Source of the DNA: Stagonosporopsis chrysanthemi
Taxonomy: Eukaryota; Ascomycota; Dothideomycetes; Pleosporales; Didymellaceae
Length of the DNA stretch: 64,000 nt
Assembly (NCBI GenBank): GCA_022560025.1
Contig: JAFISE010000125.1
Location: 23,344 to 87,343, forward strand
Direction of reading: 5' to 3'
Numbering within the stretch: position 1 is the first letter of the stretch; every line of letters starts with the position of its first letter. Shown piece after piece: positions 33,585-45,568 of this stretch. The notes under the pieces are model-generated. The model had not been told where the DNA came from and ran no database searches. It saw only the letters and a list, made by a program, of their open reading frames with translations. Position numbers and translations under genes: made by a program.

Positions 33585-34682
33585 TTATCGCCATAGCGAC
33601 CACCAGGGCTTCTGTGTCACCATCGGCTCGGTCTGCGGGAGCTGCACTTGCTCTCCAGTTGCGACTTCGGCTAGCTTCTTCCGCAGACCCTTCCTGGGCT
33701 TCAGCTCCAACCACCACGTTGTGCCGAAGTTGTACCTTTTGATGTTCACGACTTCAAGTCCACTGTCCTCAACGATCTTCCCAATGTCCTTGTTCCACCA
33801 GCATCCATGTTCATCGGCGTGGGCCGGAGCGGTTTTATCGAGCATGCTGTTGAGCCAGTCATAATGCGACTTGCCGTGCTCTAGAAGCAAGATCTGCCCG
33901 TCCTCTTTGGTGCATGCCTCGATGTTCTGCAGCAGCTTCACGGGTTCGGGCGTCGAGCAGAGACCCATTGTCTCGATGATGGTGTCGTAGCCTTCCTGAG
34001 CGTCAAATGGCGGTGTGATGGGGTCTAGAGCGGATTGCCGCTTAAAGAAGACTCGGCTGAAGTACTCCTTGTGCGTATCGTTCCACTTTCGTCGTGCAAC
34101 GTCCAACATGGGCGCACTCGAGTCGAGCAGTGTTACGGTTGCGCATTGCTTCGTGTTGTAATATGGTATGTTCCTGCCAGTTCCCACGGCGACCTCCAAC
34201 ACATGTCCTCTTGCCAGCTTGGTGAGCTTCTTGCGCTTCGACGTAAGCAGCAGCAGTGTTTCTGAGGTGTCAACCTTCTCGTCGTAGCCCTCAGCCTCCT
34301 TGTCGAACCGATCCGTGAGATCGGCTGGCAGGTCCTTGATACCGACATCACGCGACAGCGACACGTACAGCATGACACCGTACATGCCGAGACCGAATGC
34401 GACCAGGCCAACGCCGAACATGGGCCACTGTCGCCATCTTCGCAGCTTCGCCTGATGTTGCTCGGACGCCACTTGCTCGTCTGATAGTCGTTGTAGGTCT
34501 CGCAACTTCGGTCGTGCAGCCCAGACTTTTCGAATGGCCTCCTCCGGCGTCTGCTTCGGGTCTGGTCTCGAGAGATCGTAGGGAGATTGTATGGGCGCTC
34601 TTCTATTCAAGGGAAGCGCGCGTCTGACTGGCACCGCTTTCGTCGTAGGGAGTGCCCGCGGTGGCTTCGGAATCTTCGCCAT
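33585..34682 (-). CDS. OMS1: OMS1-like mitochondrial methyltransferase
   Basis: Single exon, 365 residues from the ATG at 34682; the upstream frame to 34796 is ignored because the basic, acid-poor MAKIPKPPRALPTTKAVPVR is a good mitochondrial presequence. One membrane helix lies near residues 93-116 (FGVGLVAFGLGMYGVMLYVS). The SAM-binding fold starts with HVLEVAVGTGRNIPYY (motif I), then TLLDSSAPMLDVA, GYDTIIETMGLCSTPEPV, ILLLEHGKSHYDWLN and NIKRYNFGTTWWLELKP. This order matches yeast Oms1, an inner-membrane methyltransferase-like protein that affects respiratory complexes and mitochondrial RNA. The catalytic target is not known. It is divergent from the FAD oxidase gene with 268 bp between starts. 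Confidence 0.88.
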   Translation of the reverse strand: MAKIPKPPRALPTTKAVPVRRALPLNRRAPIQSPYDLSRPDPKQTPEEAIRKVWAARPKLRDLQRLSDEQVASEQHQAKLRRWRQWPMFGVGLVAFGLGMYGVMLYVSLSRDVGIKDLPADLTDRFDKEAEGYDEKVDTSETLLLLTSKRKKLTKLARGHVLEVAVGTGRNIPYYNTKQCATVTLLDSSAPMLDVARRKWNDTHKEYFSRVFFKRQSALDPITPPFDAQEGYDTIIETMGLCSTPEPVKLLQNIEACTKEDGQILLLEHGKSHYDWLNSMLDKTAPAHADEHGCWWNKDIGKIVEDSGLEVVNIKRYNFGTTWWLELKPRKGLRKKLAEVATGEQVQLPQTEPMVTQKPWWSLWR

Positions 34683-34950
34683 GGCGGCGCGTGTGGGGTA
34701 GAAGAGATTAGGTGTGTAGACTACCTGGAAAGATGGAAAGTGAAGCTGTCCAGATTCTCGGGTCGAGCTCAGACCCTCTCCCGAGCTCCACGCCACACGA
34801 GGCTGGAGCCGTCAACCGCGACTGACCGGCGACGACATCGGAGTCGGAGTAAATCCACTTGAAATTTATAGCTAGCTATGCAGACTCGGCCCAATTGACT
34901 TTGCACTTCTTCACTGCTGTTTGTGTATTCTTTGACTGTCTTGCTGCGCA

Positions 34951-36408
34951 ATGTCTTCCCCCTCGCCTTCTTCTTCTTCTGCTTCTTTGCCCAAGATACC
35001 CAAATCTGTGATCATCGTTGGCAGTGGCGCTTTCGGCCTCTCTACAGCATGGGCGCTCTGCAGGAATCCTGAGTTCACCTACACTTCCATCATTGTTGTG
35101 GATCGTCAGACATTCCCATCTCCGGACGGTTCTAGCGTAAGTCATCTCTTGAGAGTTCTGCGAGCCATTCTCCTCACACGCGACTTCCGAGCGCAACATG
35201 TCCCGTTTGGGAAGCATCGCTGATCACATCACTCACAGATCGATACTTCCCGCATCATTCGCCCTGACTACGCCTCTGCGCCCTACAACCGCCTCGCGAA
35301 CATTGCGCAAGACCGCTGGCGCACCGACTTTGCGACTAAGGAATACCACGAGACCGGGCTCGCCCTCACAGCATGGGGAAAGGAACAGAAATATGTACAG
35401 ACGGCGCTGGAAAACGTCCGCCGTATTGGAACAGACAAGATTGAAGTCACCGACTCGCCTGAAGAGATTGGCAGAGCAGCGGGCTTGGAAGGGAATGATG
35501 CATGGGGCAATGGCAGCACAGGCTACGTGAATTGGAGCTCTGGCTGGGCCAACGCAGAGGGTGCTATGCTATGGCTGCGCGAGAAGGTCGAGAAGATGAA
35601 CCGCGTCAACTTTGTCGTCAACGGCGTCAAGAAGCTTCTCATCGACCACAAGACAAACACCGTCTCCGGAGTGCGCCTCAGCGACGGCTCCGAGCTCACC
35701 GCAGATTTGACCATCCTAGCCGCCGGCGCGTGGACGGCCTCCCTTATCGACCTGCGCGGCATCTGCAAAGCCACCGGCCAGGTCATCTGCTACATGCCCA
35801 TCTCAGACGCCGAGCAAGAGCGCCTGGGCAAGAACCCCACAATCCTCAACCTCTCGCACGGCCTCTTCATCATCCCACCATCCAACAAGCTCCTCAAAGT
35901 TGCCCGCCACGGCCATGGCTACGTCAACCCAACCACAGTCCCGCACCCCGAGTCTAACGACCCCACCGAAACAATCACAATCTCCCTGCCCTGGACCGCC
36001 GTCGACGACCCCAACCAAGCCGTCCCCGAAGAGGGCCAGCGCGATTTGCGCAACTTCCTCACTGCCGTCCACCCTTCCATCTCTGTTCCGTCCCGGCCCT
36101 TCACTAAGAGCAAGATTTGCTGGTACACGGATACCCGCGACGGTGACTTCCTGATCAGCTACCACCCCAAGTACTCGGGGCTGTTCGTCGCAACGGGCGG
36201 GAGCGGCCACGGATTCAAGTTCCTGCCCGTCATTGGCGACAGCATCTTGGAGTGTGTGCTGGGTCGGACGCCGAAGGACTTCGTGGGCAAGTGGGAGTGG
36301 CCGGCCGAGAGGCTGCCGGAGGAGCAGTGGCCGGGTGATGGGTCGAGGGGTGGGCCTGTGGGGTTGGTGTTGGCGGAAGAGATGGCGAGGAGTAGGAATA
36401 AGTTGTAG
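34951..36408 (+). CDS. FAD-dependent amine oxidase (sarcosine/fructosyl amino acid oxidase type)
   Basis: Exons 34951-35136 and 35239-36408 give 451 residues; the intron is 102 bp. After a serine-rich leader (a TTC/TCT microsatellite) comes the FAD-binding motif SVIIVGSGAFGLSTAWAL (GxGxxG). The splice restores DGSSIDTSRIIRPDYAS, a conserved active-site region of DAO-fold oxidases in this group. The segment KSKICWYTDTRDGDFLI carries the cysteine that links covalently to FAD in monomeric sarcosine oxidase and fructosyl amino acid oxidases, and GLFVATGGSGHGFKFLPVIG is the C-terminal FAD contact. Substrates of fungal relatives are glycated or N-methyl amino acids, giving H2O2. The C-terminus ends in RNKL, which is not a classical peroxisomal PTS1 but is close to the xKL type. 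Confidence 0.9.
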
Positions 36409-36816
36409 ATTTGATGAGTTCTCCCGAATGACGTGGAAATGAACGGATAGGGGTTTTGCATCGAAGTTCGGTTGCAGATGTTGGCCATCATCACAGTTCA
36501 GCGCAATCACATTGTTATCATCGCTCAGTAAGTATCGAGTGTGCGCAGTTTAGTTTAAAAATTTCGTATTCAATCTATGGTCTCGGTTTGAGCAACCACT
36601 TTTTATATACATGCCTAAGCGCCAATACAGCGCAAGCTGATGCTATTGTCTGACAAACGAGACTCTGTGTCTAGGAAGAGACATTACACAAGAAGGAGAA
36701 AATCGAGCAGCGTCCTGAGCCGCATCAAACCAGCATGCTAGAAGGCTGGGAAAAGAAAACTCGTGCCATGCATCGTTGAGAAGAAACCTAGGAAATAGTT
36801 ACAGAGCCGAGCTGCC
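36409..36816. other. Convergent 3' intergenic region
   Basis: About 400 bases between two converging genes, AT-rich in the middle (36540-36610) as expected for 3' ends. No gene seen. Confidence 0.5.
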
Positions 36817-39739
36817 TCACTCTCTCTTGTACTGGAACCGCTCGACCGGGGGACTCTGCGACCGATAGGGATTGTTGGAGCCGCTAGGGCCGGGCACACC
36901 GAATGGAGACCTGCCCTCCTCTTCCTGCGCACGCTCCCGCTCTTCCGCTGTCATGGCCACGCGCGGTCGGCTGTTCGATCGTGGGGGAGGTAACATGGTC
37001 TGGAACTGGTACTCCTCGATCTGACCCGTCGAAATCGACGTCGGTGATCCCGGCGCTGTGCTGCGGTGGACAGACTGTGATGGTTGGAGAGGCTGTGGTG
37101 GCGAGGCGTAGTTGGATTGGGAAGGGTTTACTGAAAGAGGAAGAGGGGGTGGCCGATTGAAGTCAGTTGATGGTCGAGTGGCGTAGGGCGAGAGAGTGGC
37201 GCCTCCCTTGCGCTTCCCAGCTGTACTGGCCTTGTGTAGCAAGGACTTGACTTCGTCCAAATCCGGACGAGCGTCGGTGCTAGGTCGGCCGAGGGTGCTA
37301 ACGTCGTCGCGAGCCGTCCAAGTGTCATCGCGGACGGTGTCGACTCCTGGTCTGCGGTTGGTCAAAGAGTTGATGGCGAAGTCCTCGCTCTGCACTCCGA
37401 GACCAAGGTAGTCATTTCCTGTTGACTTGCCCTTATCGCTCGGGTCATCAGGCTTGCTCAAAGGTACCATACGCGCCTTGTCGGAATTCATCAAGTACGC
37501 CTCATAGGCCTCACGCGCCTCAGCCGGTGGAATGGCTACTGACCATGACGGCTTATCTGCCGAGCCCAACGCAGCATCTCCACCAGCTGGACTGTGGATT
37601 GGAACCTTGCGCAAAGCAACCACCAATGCACACATGAACTTCGATCGTCGGGATGCGCGAAGGGACTCGTTCGACCAGTTGCCTTTGAAGCGGATCTCGA
37701 CCCTAAGCTCTAATTTGTTCATCTCGGCAATGCTGATAACCTCGATGTCTGTATCGGGGTAAAAATCGCGGCTGTTGGCTGGATCGCGGAGGAAGGACTG
37801 CATTTCGAGCTTGAGGAGGTGGATGTCCTCGAAAGAAGTGCCAAAATCGCAGAACACAGAGACCTGCTCGCGCATGGATTTGCTTCGCGTAATGTTCTCA
37901 ACCCACACCCCGTTCAGCATGATGTTAGGAATCTGAACTGTCTTGCCATTTGCAATGCGTTTGAAGACCGTGTACAGCAAAGCAATGTGTTCAACCGTGA
38001 GCTCCTCTGATGTTATGTCGACACGGTCACCGATATCGAAAGGGTGCTTGACGAATAAGAAGATGCAAGAACCAAGAACTTCCTGGGCGGTCGTAGCGAA
38101 GACGAACGACAGAGACAGAAGAGCCGTGGCTGACGTAGTGAGAGTACCGACGAAGCTGGGGCTAAGGAAGGCGACGAAGACGAAGATGCAGACGATGAAG
38201 ACCATGGTGAACAAAAGGCCATCAAGAGCGTTGATCGCAGCGTCAACGTCGTGCATGCTGGAGTTGATAGCCTTGCGTTGTCTGCCGATTTCGGTAACAG
38301 TGAGGATCATCTCGTCCAGACTGATATCGCCATTGCCATCCCGATCAAGCGATCCAAAACACTCCTCGGCTTCATCTGCGCGTCCGGGCCCCATGACTTC
38401 GATCAGATCTTCTTGATACAGTTCATTCTTGCCTTCGACGACGAAGGACATCCAGATTCGCTTGGCCAACGCTTCGGCAGAACGGTTCCTTTCTAGAGCA
38501 GTAAGGACGATGGAATGGGCAGAGTTGACATCGAAAACCTTTTTGCCCGTAATCTCAGATGCGATGGTCCCGAATACAGACGTGACCTTGTCTCCAATAC
38601 GACCAACATCGCGACCAACTTCCTGAACAAGGCGCATAGGCGTGCGAGTGCCAGAGCGTCCTTTCTTAGACGTGCCCTTCTTGCTACCTGGCAGAAGATC
38701 GAGTAGGGTCTCTTGAATCGTGTAATCTTCTTCCGCAAATTCGTTGCAATAAGCCGGGAACAAAGCTCGAGATGCATCGTAGAGGATTCCCAGGAGATAG
38801 ACGTTGCGCTTCGACTCCTGGATTTTCTGATCAAACTGCTTGCGGTGATAACTGATACTGATCAATTGGATCAAGACGCGCTCAGCGAGGATGATGACGG
38901 TGCAGACCAGTAAGGCAAGCAAGACAGATTGCATTTTGCTGTACCACGCCGGGCGGGCTCTGTCACCAATAGGAACGACAAGCTGCCAGATTGTTAGCAT
39001 AATCCATGTGCCTTGCAATAGAACTTACTCCGGGAAATGTCGCTTGGTTGACAACCATCCACAGCACGAATGACAAAGGCTTCTCCACAGCGCGCAGAAG
39101 CAGCGCATATTTCTTTACACCAGGACTCACCACGCCAATAAGGAATTCGAAGACATTCGGAAGGAAATGGGCGACGATCTTCATAGCCCAAAAACTGAGC
39201 CAGACTGGCAAAATCGTTAGTGTGTTTGCTGGGCAAATGATAGGATTCCTGAACTTACTGATTTCAATCCAGATCCAAAACCGCCTCGGCTCCGTATCGC
39301 CAATACCTCCAGTGATGACTTTTGTTTGCGATAGAATGATAGGAATGGCGAGGATTAAAGCGACCGGTGCAACGTAGATCATGTAGCGCGTGACAATGCT
39401 GAAGTTCAGGATCTTGGTATAGAGACGGCCCATCTTGTTCAAGGCTGTCTTCTCCTGCCCGGCAACCTCGCGAGGTGGAAGCGGGGCGCCGGTTCGTGAG
39501 TCGACCTTCACCAATTGCCTGCGGCCCCGTGTAGACATGCCGTTGAACATGCCGGTCTTCTCAGAATGCTTCTCGTCGGAAACGGGTGACGGTGTGTGGC
39601 TAACCACCGTCTGAAGAGGGATGTCGTTGCCGTGGTTGTCCATTTTGTTGTCGTCCCTGATAGCGTTGAGTGGCTGGAAGCCGTGGTTGGAAAGGCGAAA
39701 GGATCTCTGCGACGGTGATCGCTGGGAATGGCCCGGCAT
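36817..39739 (-). CDS. MscS-like mechanosensitive ion channel with EF-hand
   Basis: Exons 39259-39739, 39029-39204 and 36817-38982 on the reverse strand give 940 residues. Introns are 54 bp (stop-free, in frame) and 46 bp (branch GCTAAC). The N-terminus (1-110) is cytosolic and hydrophilic; about residues 112-290 hold four to five membrane helices. An EF-hand with loop DRDGNGDISLDE sits near residue 450, then two more helices and the MscS core: FATTAQEVLGSCIFLFVKHP, FDIGDRVDI, HIALLYTVFKR and GKTVQIPNIMLNGVWV. The C-terminal 300 residues are disordered and proline/serine-rich. Fission yeast relatives Msy1 and Msy2 sit in ER membranes and shape calcium signals during hypo-osmotic shock, with the EF-hand modulating the channel. 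Confidence 0.95.
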
Positions 39740-41740
39740 AAGTGAGATCTATATGTGGTCGAAGCAGGCGCTGCCTTTCACTGCGAAGACTGGGTGTAGC
39801 CGGGCTGATTGAAAAAGGCTCCAGCAGCTATAATCGAAAAAGAATGGAGGGGAGAGTCGCGGCGGAATGTGCGTCGAGCACGATGCTTTGCGGTAGTACA
39901 GTGGAGACGAGCGATGACGGCGATGGCGGTTGAGGCGATGGCCGTGAAATGTCAGGGCGCCCAAGGAAACAATGAAACAGGGGAAACGAGGGCCCAGCTC
40001 TCCAGACACGTACTATACACAATTGCGCAAAGTCGGCACGCAAGCGAAGGAGGGAGGCAGAGAATTTATTCAGGAGGACGAGTGCACTCAAAAAGCACCG
40101 CATTGTTGGTCCCCAGACCCTAGCAGGTGGCTTGTCTCCCCTGCAGCAGGGCCGGATGGTAAAACGCGCTTATTGCCGTTCAGGCGAATCATGGTGATCC
40201 CTGGTCGGTCTTGCCAGGCTCAAAGGGGAACGCCTACGTCGCTGATCGCCAGCCGCCTCATCGCAGGTCCAGCAGCCGGGCTGCGCGTGGAGCTCAGACG
40301 ACATGAAGGCGCCGTTGCTCCACTGGCAGCTGCTCCCAAAAAACCTTGAATTTGTGCAGCCACCAGGAAGCTTTGATCCACCATAATGTCTCAGATGACG
40401 ATCCCTGAGTTGATCCGATCTGGACTCACTGCCCCCAATTGCCCTTATCGATAAGCTTTGGCTGTCGGATCTGCTGTTGGGACGTCTTTGGACAGTGGGG
40501 ACTCCATGTCCCTTCTCCACAATGATGAGCTGCTGTGATGTGGCAGCAAGACACCCCATCCGAGAACGGCTGGTGTGTCACACGGTCACATAATGGTGCA
40601 AGAACTGTCATCTCTCACACACGCACACTCTCCACAGCTGATGAGCTTGTCTGAAACTGAAGCCTTCGATATGAGGCAGCGAACAGGCCACAAACCTCAC
40701 CCTGTGGCACGCGAGTCGCAGCCACGAAATTGCCACAGGCCGAGCCATCTGGCACCCCATGCTTTCCAGACTCTGCTTGGTTTGCCATGTCCTCGGCGTT
40801 AACATCTGCACTTTCGGTCGCCGTTTGCTGGGGCGTTCGGTGGCGCCGCGTACTCCCACTCCCGGAAGCTTGCCCGGCAGTGAAAACGTGACCTGCCAAC
40901 CAAAAGGGGAAACGGTTTCCGCACGTTCTATTTTCGAGCAGCCACTCCCGTACATAGAACCAAAGCATCGATCGAGTGTAGCTGCTCTAATGACGACACC
41001 GATGCTATTGATAGCTTTTACGAAGACAAAGACTCGCCGTGGCGATGAAAGCAACGTGTCGGGTAACGCGCAGATGTCAATTTCTTATTCAGCCTGTTGC
41101 TGACTCGCCAGCTACACATTTGGCCGATGTGTGATAAAGGGTTCCCACTACTTCTCCACAGGTTTCCACTTCGACCTCGGAAGGACACGATGCGAACGTC
41201 ACAGCCTATGCAGCTAATTTGACCACCTCGGTAACTTACGCTCTATGGCCTCGCAGCCAGCGGAACTTGACAATTGCCAATTACTCTCAGCTATCAACAT
41301 CGCTCTGAAGCGTACAGAAGTTATGGTTTAAAACGTTGACGCAGGCTGCTAAAGACCACGAATCGAGACTTCAACGTGGTGCCTTCTGTATGAGATATGC
41401 TAGCGGTTGTGGCAGTAAATGCTTGATGAAGATCGACGAAAACTCCCTGGCGCTAATCTGCAGATCATCTACAGCACACTGGAGTCTATTACTTCGTATT
41501 TACTATGTGGCATTCACACAGCCATCTGCTTGCACAATATGGCTGGAAGGTTTTCATCCCTATCTAGGCCTCACAATGAAAGCTGATGTGTTCCTTTGCC
41601 TGGCCGTGAAACTACAGGACCTGCATGCATATACTCTGGAGGTTTCCATCCGAGCCTAGACGCCTTGCGTCCCACTCTCTGAGCGGGGAGCATTTCACGA
41701 CCTTGACTTGATAAATTCCCCGTCAAACATCAAGAACATT
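39740..41740. other. Gene-free interval upstream of the channel gene
   Basis: Two kilobases holding the channel promoter and the 3' region of the AIM6-like gene. Open frames up to 148 codons occur but overlap on both strands without family resemblance. Nothing else is recognisable. Confidence 0.5.
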
Positions 41741-43013
41741 TCAACTATTACCACAGAGCGCTAAGCCAGCCACCACACACCAATTCCAATTCCACCTCGT
41801 CGCACTCACCAAATCATCAACATTCAGCATGCCAACTCCCAACTCAGACAGCTTAAACCACACTTTATCTCTCAGGCTGATTGGCCACCGCGGCTCGCCC
41901 CAGTATCTGCTCTTTAACCCTTTTTCGTCCGCAACCTTTATCTGCTCCTCGAGCTTGACCACCTGGCTCGCCGACAACTTGTTGAACCAGAACGAGCCAA
42001 TCGCTTTTTTGACTTCGACGCTGGCATAGTACGAGTTCGTTGTGTTGTACTGCACGTCTGCAACAGAGAGTAGCGGAGCGTCGAAGAACACAAAGCGGTT
42101 CGTGGGGTTCTGCTGTACGAGCTCGAACGGCGCGTTGCCGGTCCCTACAATGGTGAGCGGGCCTTGGTGTAGGACTGAACCGTCAAAGTATGTCAGCCAG
42201 TCTCTATCTCGCAGCGACTGGAGTTGTTGCATGAGAAGTGCCCATGTTTTGTAGCCATCACTCTTGAAGTCGATGAGTAGGATGATGGATACTGTTGGGT
42301 CTGCATCAAAGACTCCAACCTCCTTCAGTTCCATAGAAGCAGCTGTGACATTACGCTTGTCAAGGATATACGCGAGCGGGTCGAGATAGAGACTCCGAAG
42401 CGTCCGATATGGCGTTGTCGAACTCCACGAATGACTGACAAGAAAGTCGTTGTCATCTGTCAGCCAAATGTCTGCCTCAATGCCGACACACCCTGCTGCT
42501 AGTGCATCGTACAGGGGAACACGGCGCCAATAATCATTGTGTGAGTGGCAATTCTTCGGTACGATATCTCGGCTGAAGTCCTCCGTCCACTCGTACGTGA
42601 AGGCGCCATGGCTATCTGGCTCTCTCCAATGGCTGGCAATGTGGCCCAACCCACTGTGGCCTGGGGGTGGAGCCAGGTGATGTAGGAGGGCACTGACTAG
42701 CGAAATGTAGACACTGTCTTTTCGTCAGTCACTACAGAGCACGGAGTTGCAGGAAGACTCACAGAGCTGCGCAGATGCCCAGCAGTGTCACTACGACAAC
42801 TGTGATCAATGCCCATATATACAACCGTCGTCGCCTCTCACAGTCTTTTAAGGTCCTCTTCGCAGGTAAGCTGCGAAAGCAGTCTCTCCAGGTTCGATGA
42901 GGGCTTCTGCGATACCATCGGAGGTGTGTGGCTGAAGTCTCACGATGGCCCAACTCCAGCTGATCATCACTCGAGCTGTCTTCGTTGTCGCTAAACCGAG
43001 CATGGCTGCTCAT
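41741..43013 (-). CDS. AIM6: AIM6-like PLC-type phosphodiesterase
   Basis: Exons 42763-43013 and 41741-42713 on the reverse strand give 407 residues. The 49-bp intron (GTGAGT..AGACAG) lies inside the membrane segment, so splicing creates one continuous helix (LYIWALITVVVVTLLGICAA followed by LVYISLVSALL). A basic cytosolic N-tail of about 65 residues precedes it, suggesting a type II membrane protein. The catalytic domain has NCHSHNDYWRRVPLYDALAA, GCVGIEADIWL, DFLVSHSW and IILLIDFKSDG, matching the PLC-like TIM-barrel of the AIM6 family. Yeast AIM6 is named for a mitochondrial inheritance phenotype; its substrate is unknown. Confidence 0.9.
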
Positions 43014-44403
43014 GGTTGTTGGCGTAGATGGACGCTGCTTTTAGCTGCCGTCGAATGATGCTGTGTACCTGTTGCACGGTCAGTGTGAGAGTCCCCCAGC
43101 ATTCAACATGTAGATGTGCAATGCATCGCGTAGATGAACTTTGATGGTTGAGTGCCGAACAACGCATTATGTTCACCAGTCATTGTTATGTTGACTGTGA
43201 TGCAGTAACAATGGCACACCAATAGCACAGACTTACCTGTTTCGTATCTTGAGAATCTAGTGGCCGGTGGAGTAAGTGTGATTGCGACACCATAGAAATG
43301 TTTATGCGGTAATCGTGCTACTTCCTTTGCCACATCTACTTTCTTAAAGGAGATACCTTAAACTTGAAGTTCATGTCCCAAAACGGTTGCCTGGGCTCGA
43401 CTACTAATCTCCTAGCAAGTACGCCTCGTACTTGTGGCAGAGCTTCTAATCTTCACGGCTCCGTTCGCGATCTAACCGTGTGTCTGCCTGGCTATGCCGA
43501 GGTATCGTTCACGACTCAGAAAGACATCATGTAGAGTTGAGTTCGTACTTGTCCATTCTTGTTTGGGTCCGAGTACATTCGCAATTCGTGAGTAGCACTT
43601 GGGCGCCAACATGACACGCGTATTGAGCATTACATGAGTATAGTGCCATGGACTGGGCCAACGGGATCATGCACCATAAAAGCAATGCAACAGACCTATC
43701 AGCTGGTCAACAAGCCTCCAGCCTCGGAAGCTGAATTCATTTACCGACAGATTTATATTTCCTCCAGCGGGCACACCGTCGGCATTCTACATTTACTCAG
43801 CATCACGGACCGACGCTACCGGCTTTGTTTCAGATCATCCCCAGCACTCCCTTCCTTCCAACCTAAGCCACCGAACTCCGTGCGTGCATCACACCAGGCG
43901 CAGCACCACTTACCAGCAACGCAGCCTCAAAGTTTGCCTCGCATCCAGACGTTCTGTCCCAGCCGACGCTCTAACCCGAAACACCGCTAGCCCCACGCGC
44001 GGAAACCAACCCGATCCCAGAACAACACACAATTCACACCGCTGCACTCCGTCGCGACGCATGTTCGCACATGGATGCTGCCAGCGCGCATCAAACCCGT
44101 CACAGCATTGGTCCGTAGCCGCTGCGCAAGGCTGGGGATAGTGACCGCTTTATGTATGTGTGCGGGCGCGGACAGCGGCTATGCCGCTATGGAGGAGTGG
44201 TCGGGGTTTAATTAAAGAGGAATTGTGGGACAGCATGGCAATCCCTTCTGTCAGTGCAATATATTAAAGCGTTCATTTGAGCGCCGTGCAACGAGATACC
44301 CCCATATTCCCCGTGTTTGCCTTTGTTTTGATATCCACGCTGCTTCACGACACGTTGACAGTCCCACGTACTTCTTACAGTTTATTCATTCACGCCAATC
44401 ATC
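43014..44403. other. Intergenic upstream of AIM6
   Basis: About 1.4 kb with no supportable gene. The open frame 43634-43990 has no family resemblance. A pyrimidine-rich stretch at 44330-44400 precedes the small ORF at 44404. Confidence 0.45.
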
Positions 44404-44613
44404 ATGGCTAAGACCGATGCCTTCCGCGTCTGCATCGCCATCCTGCTCATCATCCAACTCACCTGCTGGACGCTCACGCTACTCGACCTGCTCAGCCCCG
44501 GTCGTCCCGTAGTGCTGCTGCGCACCTCGATGGACGTGGTGTCGCAGCTACTCGCCAAGCAGCAGCCCGCCGCGGTGCTTCTCTACAAAGACTTCAGAAG
44601 CAGAATGCTCTGA
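44404..44613 (+). CDS. Possible small membrane protein
   Basis: A 69-codon frame starting in a good fungal context (ATCATCATGGCT). It encodes a single hydrophobic helix (VCIAILLIIQLTCWTLTLLD) followed by a short polar tail with a basic end. Codon use is C/G-ending at most third positions, like real genes in this window, and the upstream bases look like a 5' leader. I know no family for it. It could be a short real protein, the first exon of a larger one, or chance. Confidence 0.4.
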   Translation: MAKTDAFRVCIAILLIIQLTCWTLTLLDLLSPGRPVVLLRTSMDVVSQLLAKQQPAAVLLYKDFRSRML

Positions 44614-45568
44614 GCTCCGTATGGCGTCGAAGAAGAGATAAATCAGATGCTTGCCCTGCCCTACCGGCTAGTCCTCGCAGAGAGGCACAGGCCCACCCTC
44701 CACAAGGCAGACTCGTAACCGGCACGCTAGTCAAGCATCGACAAGCACGACTATGTACTCATGCAAGCCTTTGTCGAGGTGTGCACAAAATGGACCCGTT
44801 CGGCGGCTTGTTGGAACGAATTGAAGCCCAAGTGCTACGCGCAAAGCCACAGACTTCTGCGTGGCAGACAAGTGCAAACAATGGTGGTGGACGCGCAACT
44901 ACATGGTCATCGGGCAGATCAGACGCGTCCGCAAGTTAAAAGGAAGGGTCGCAATTTAAAACAGTTGTCCCGAATCGCAAGTCGAAGCTGGGTACGGTTG
45001 CTATATTGGGAGCGAGAAAGCAGTATTCTGGTGTACGTCAGGCTCGGCAAGACCGACTCCAGGCACCAGCATTTCCGAGGATATGACTTGCTGAGGAGAA
45101 TGGCTATCACAAAGACTTCAACCTAGAAAGAAGCCGAGATTCAGTAGCTCTCGTGTCGCAGTCTCCACTTTGTGTCGGGCTGTTGTCTTGCGAGATGCCG
45201 ATTGCCATCAGCCTTTACTGTAGATTCAACCTAACACTATCAAAGTGTACCTCGTGTATAGCTTACTTGTTCATCTATACATAACATCATACACGGCTCC
45301 CACCCATGAGACTCGATAATGAATTTCAGCCGTGTCGCACTCTGCTTCAGACACTATGCTTCCAGTGAGAACACCCCAAACACAAGAAAAGAACCATCGA
45401 GATGAGAAGTGTAAGTTCGAGAATGACGATGATGAGCACGGCAACAAGAATGCCGAGCAACACGAATAGGCCGCCAATCAATACGCCGTCCGCTTGCCTA
45501 TGGCCCGTTAACGCCTGTGCAAAATGCAGTTGATGAGATAAAAATGTTCAAAGACAGGAAGAGATGCT
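44614..45568. other. Intergenic downstream of SIP5
   Basis: About 950 bases. It contains a hydrophobic open frame on the reverse strand (45347-45514) without a start codon, described under findings. Otherwise nothing is recognisable. Confidence 0.45.
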
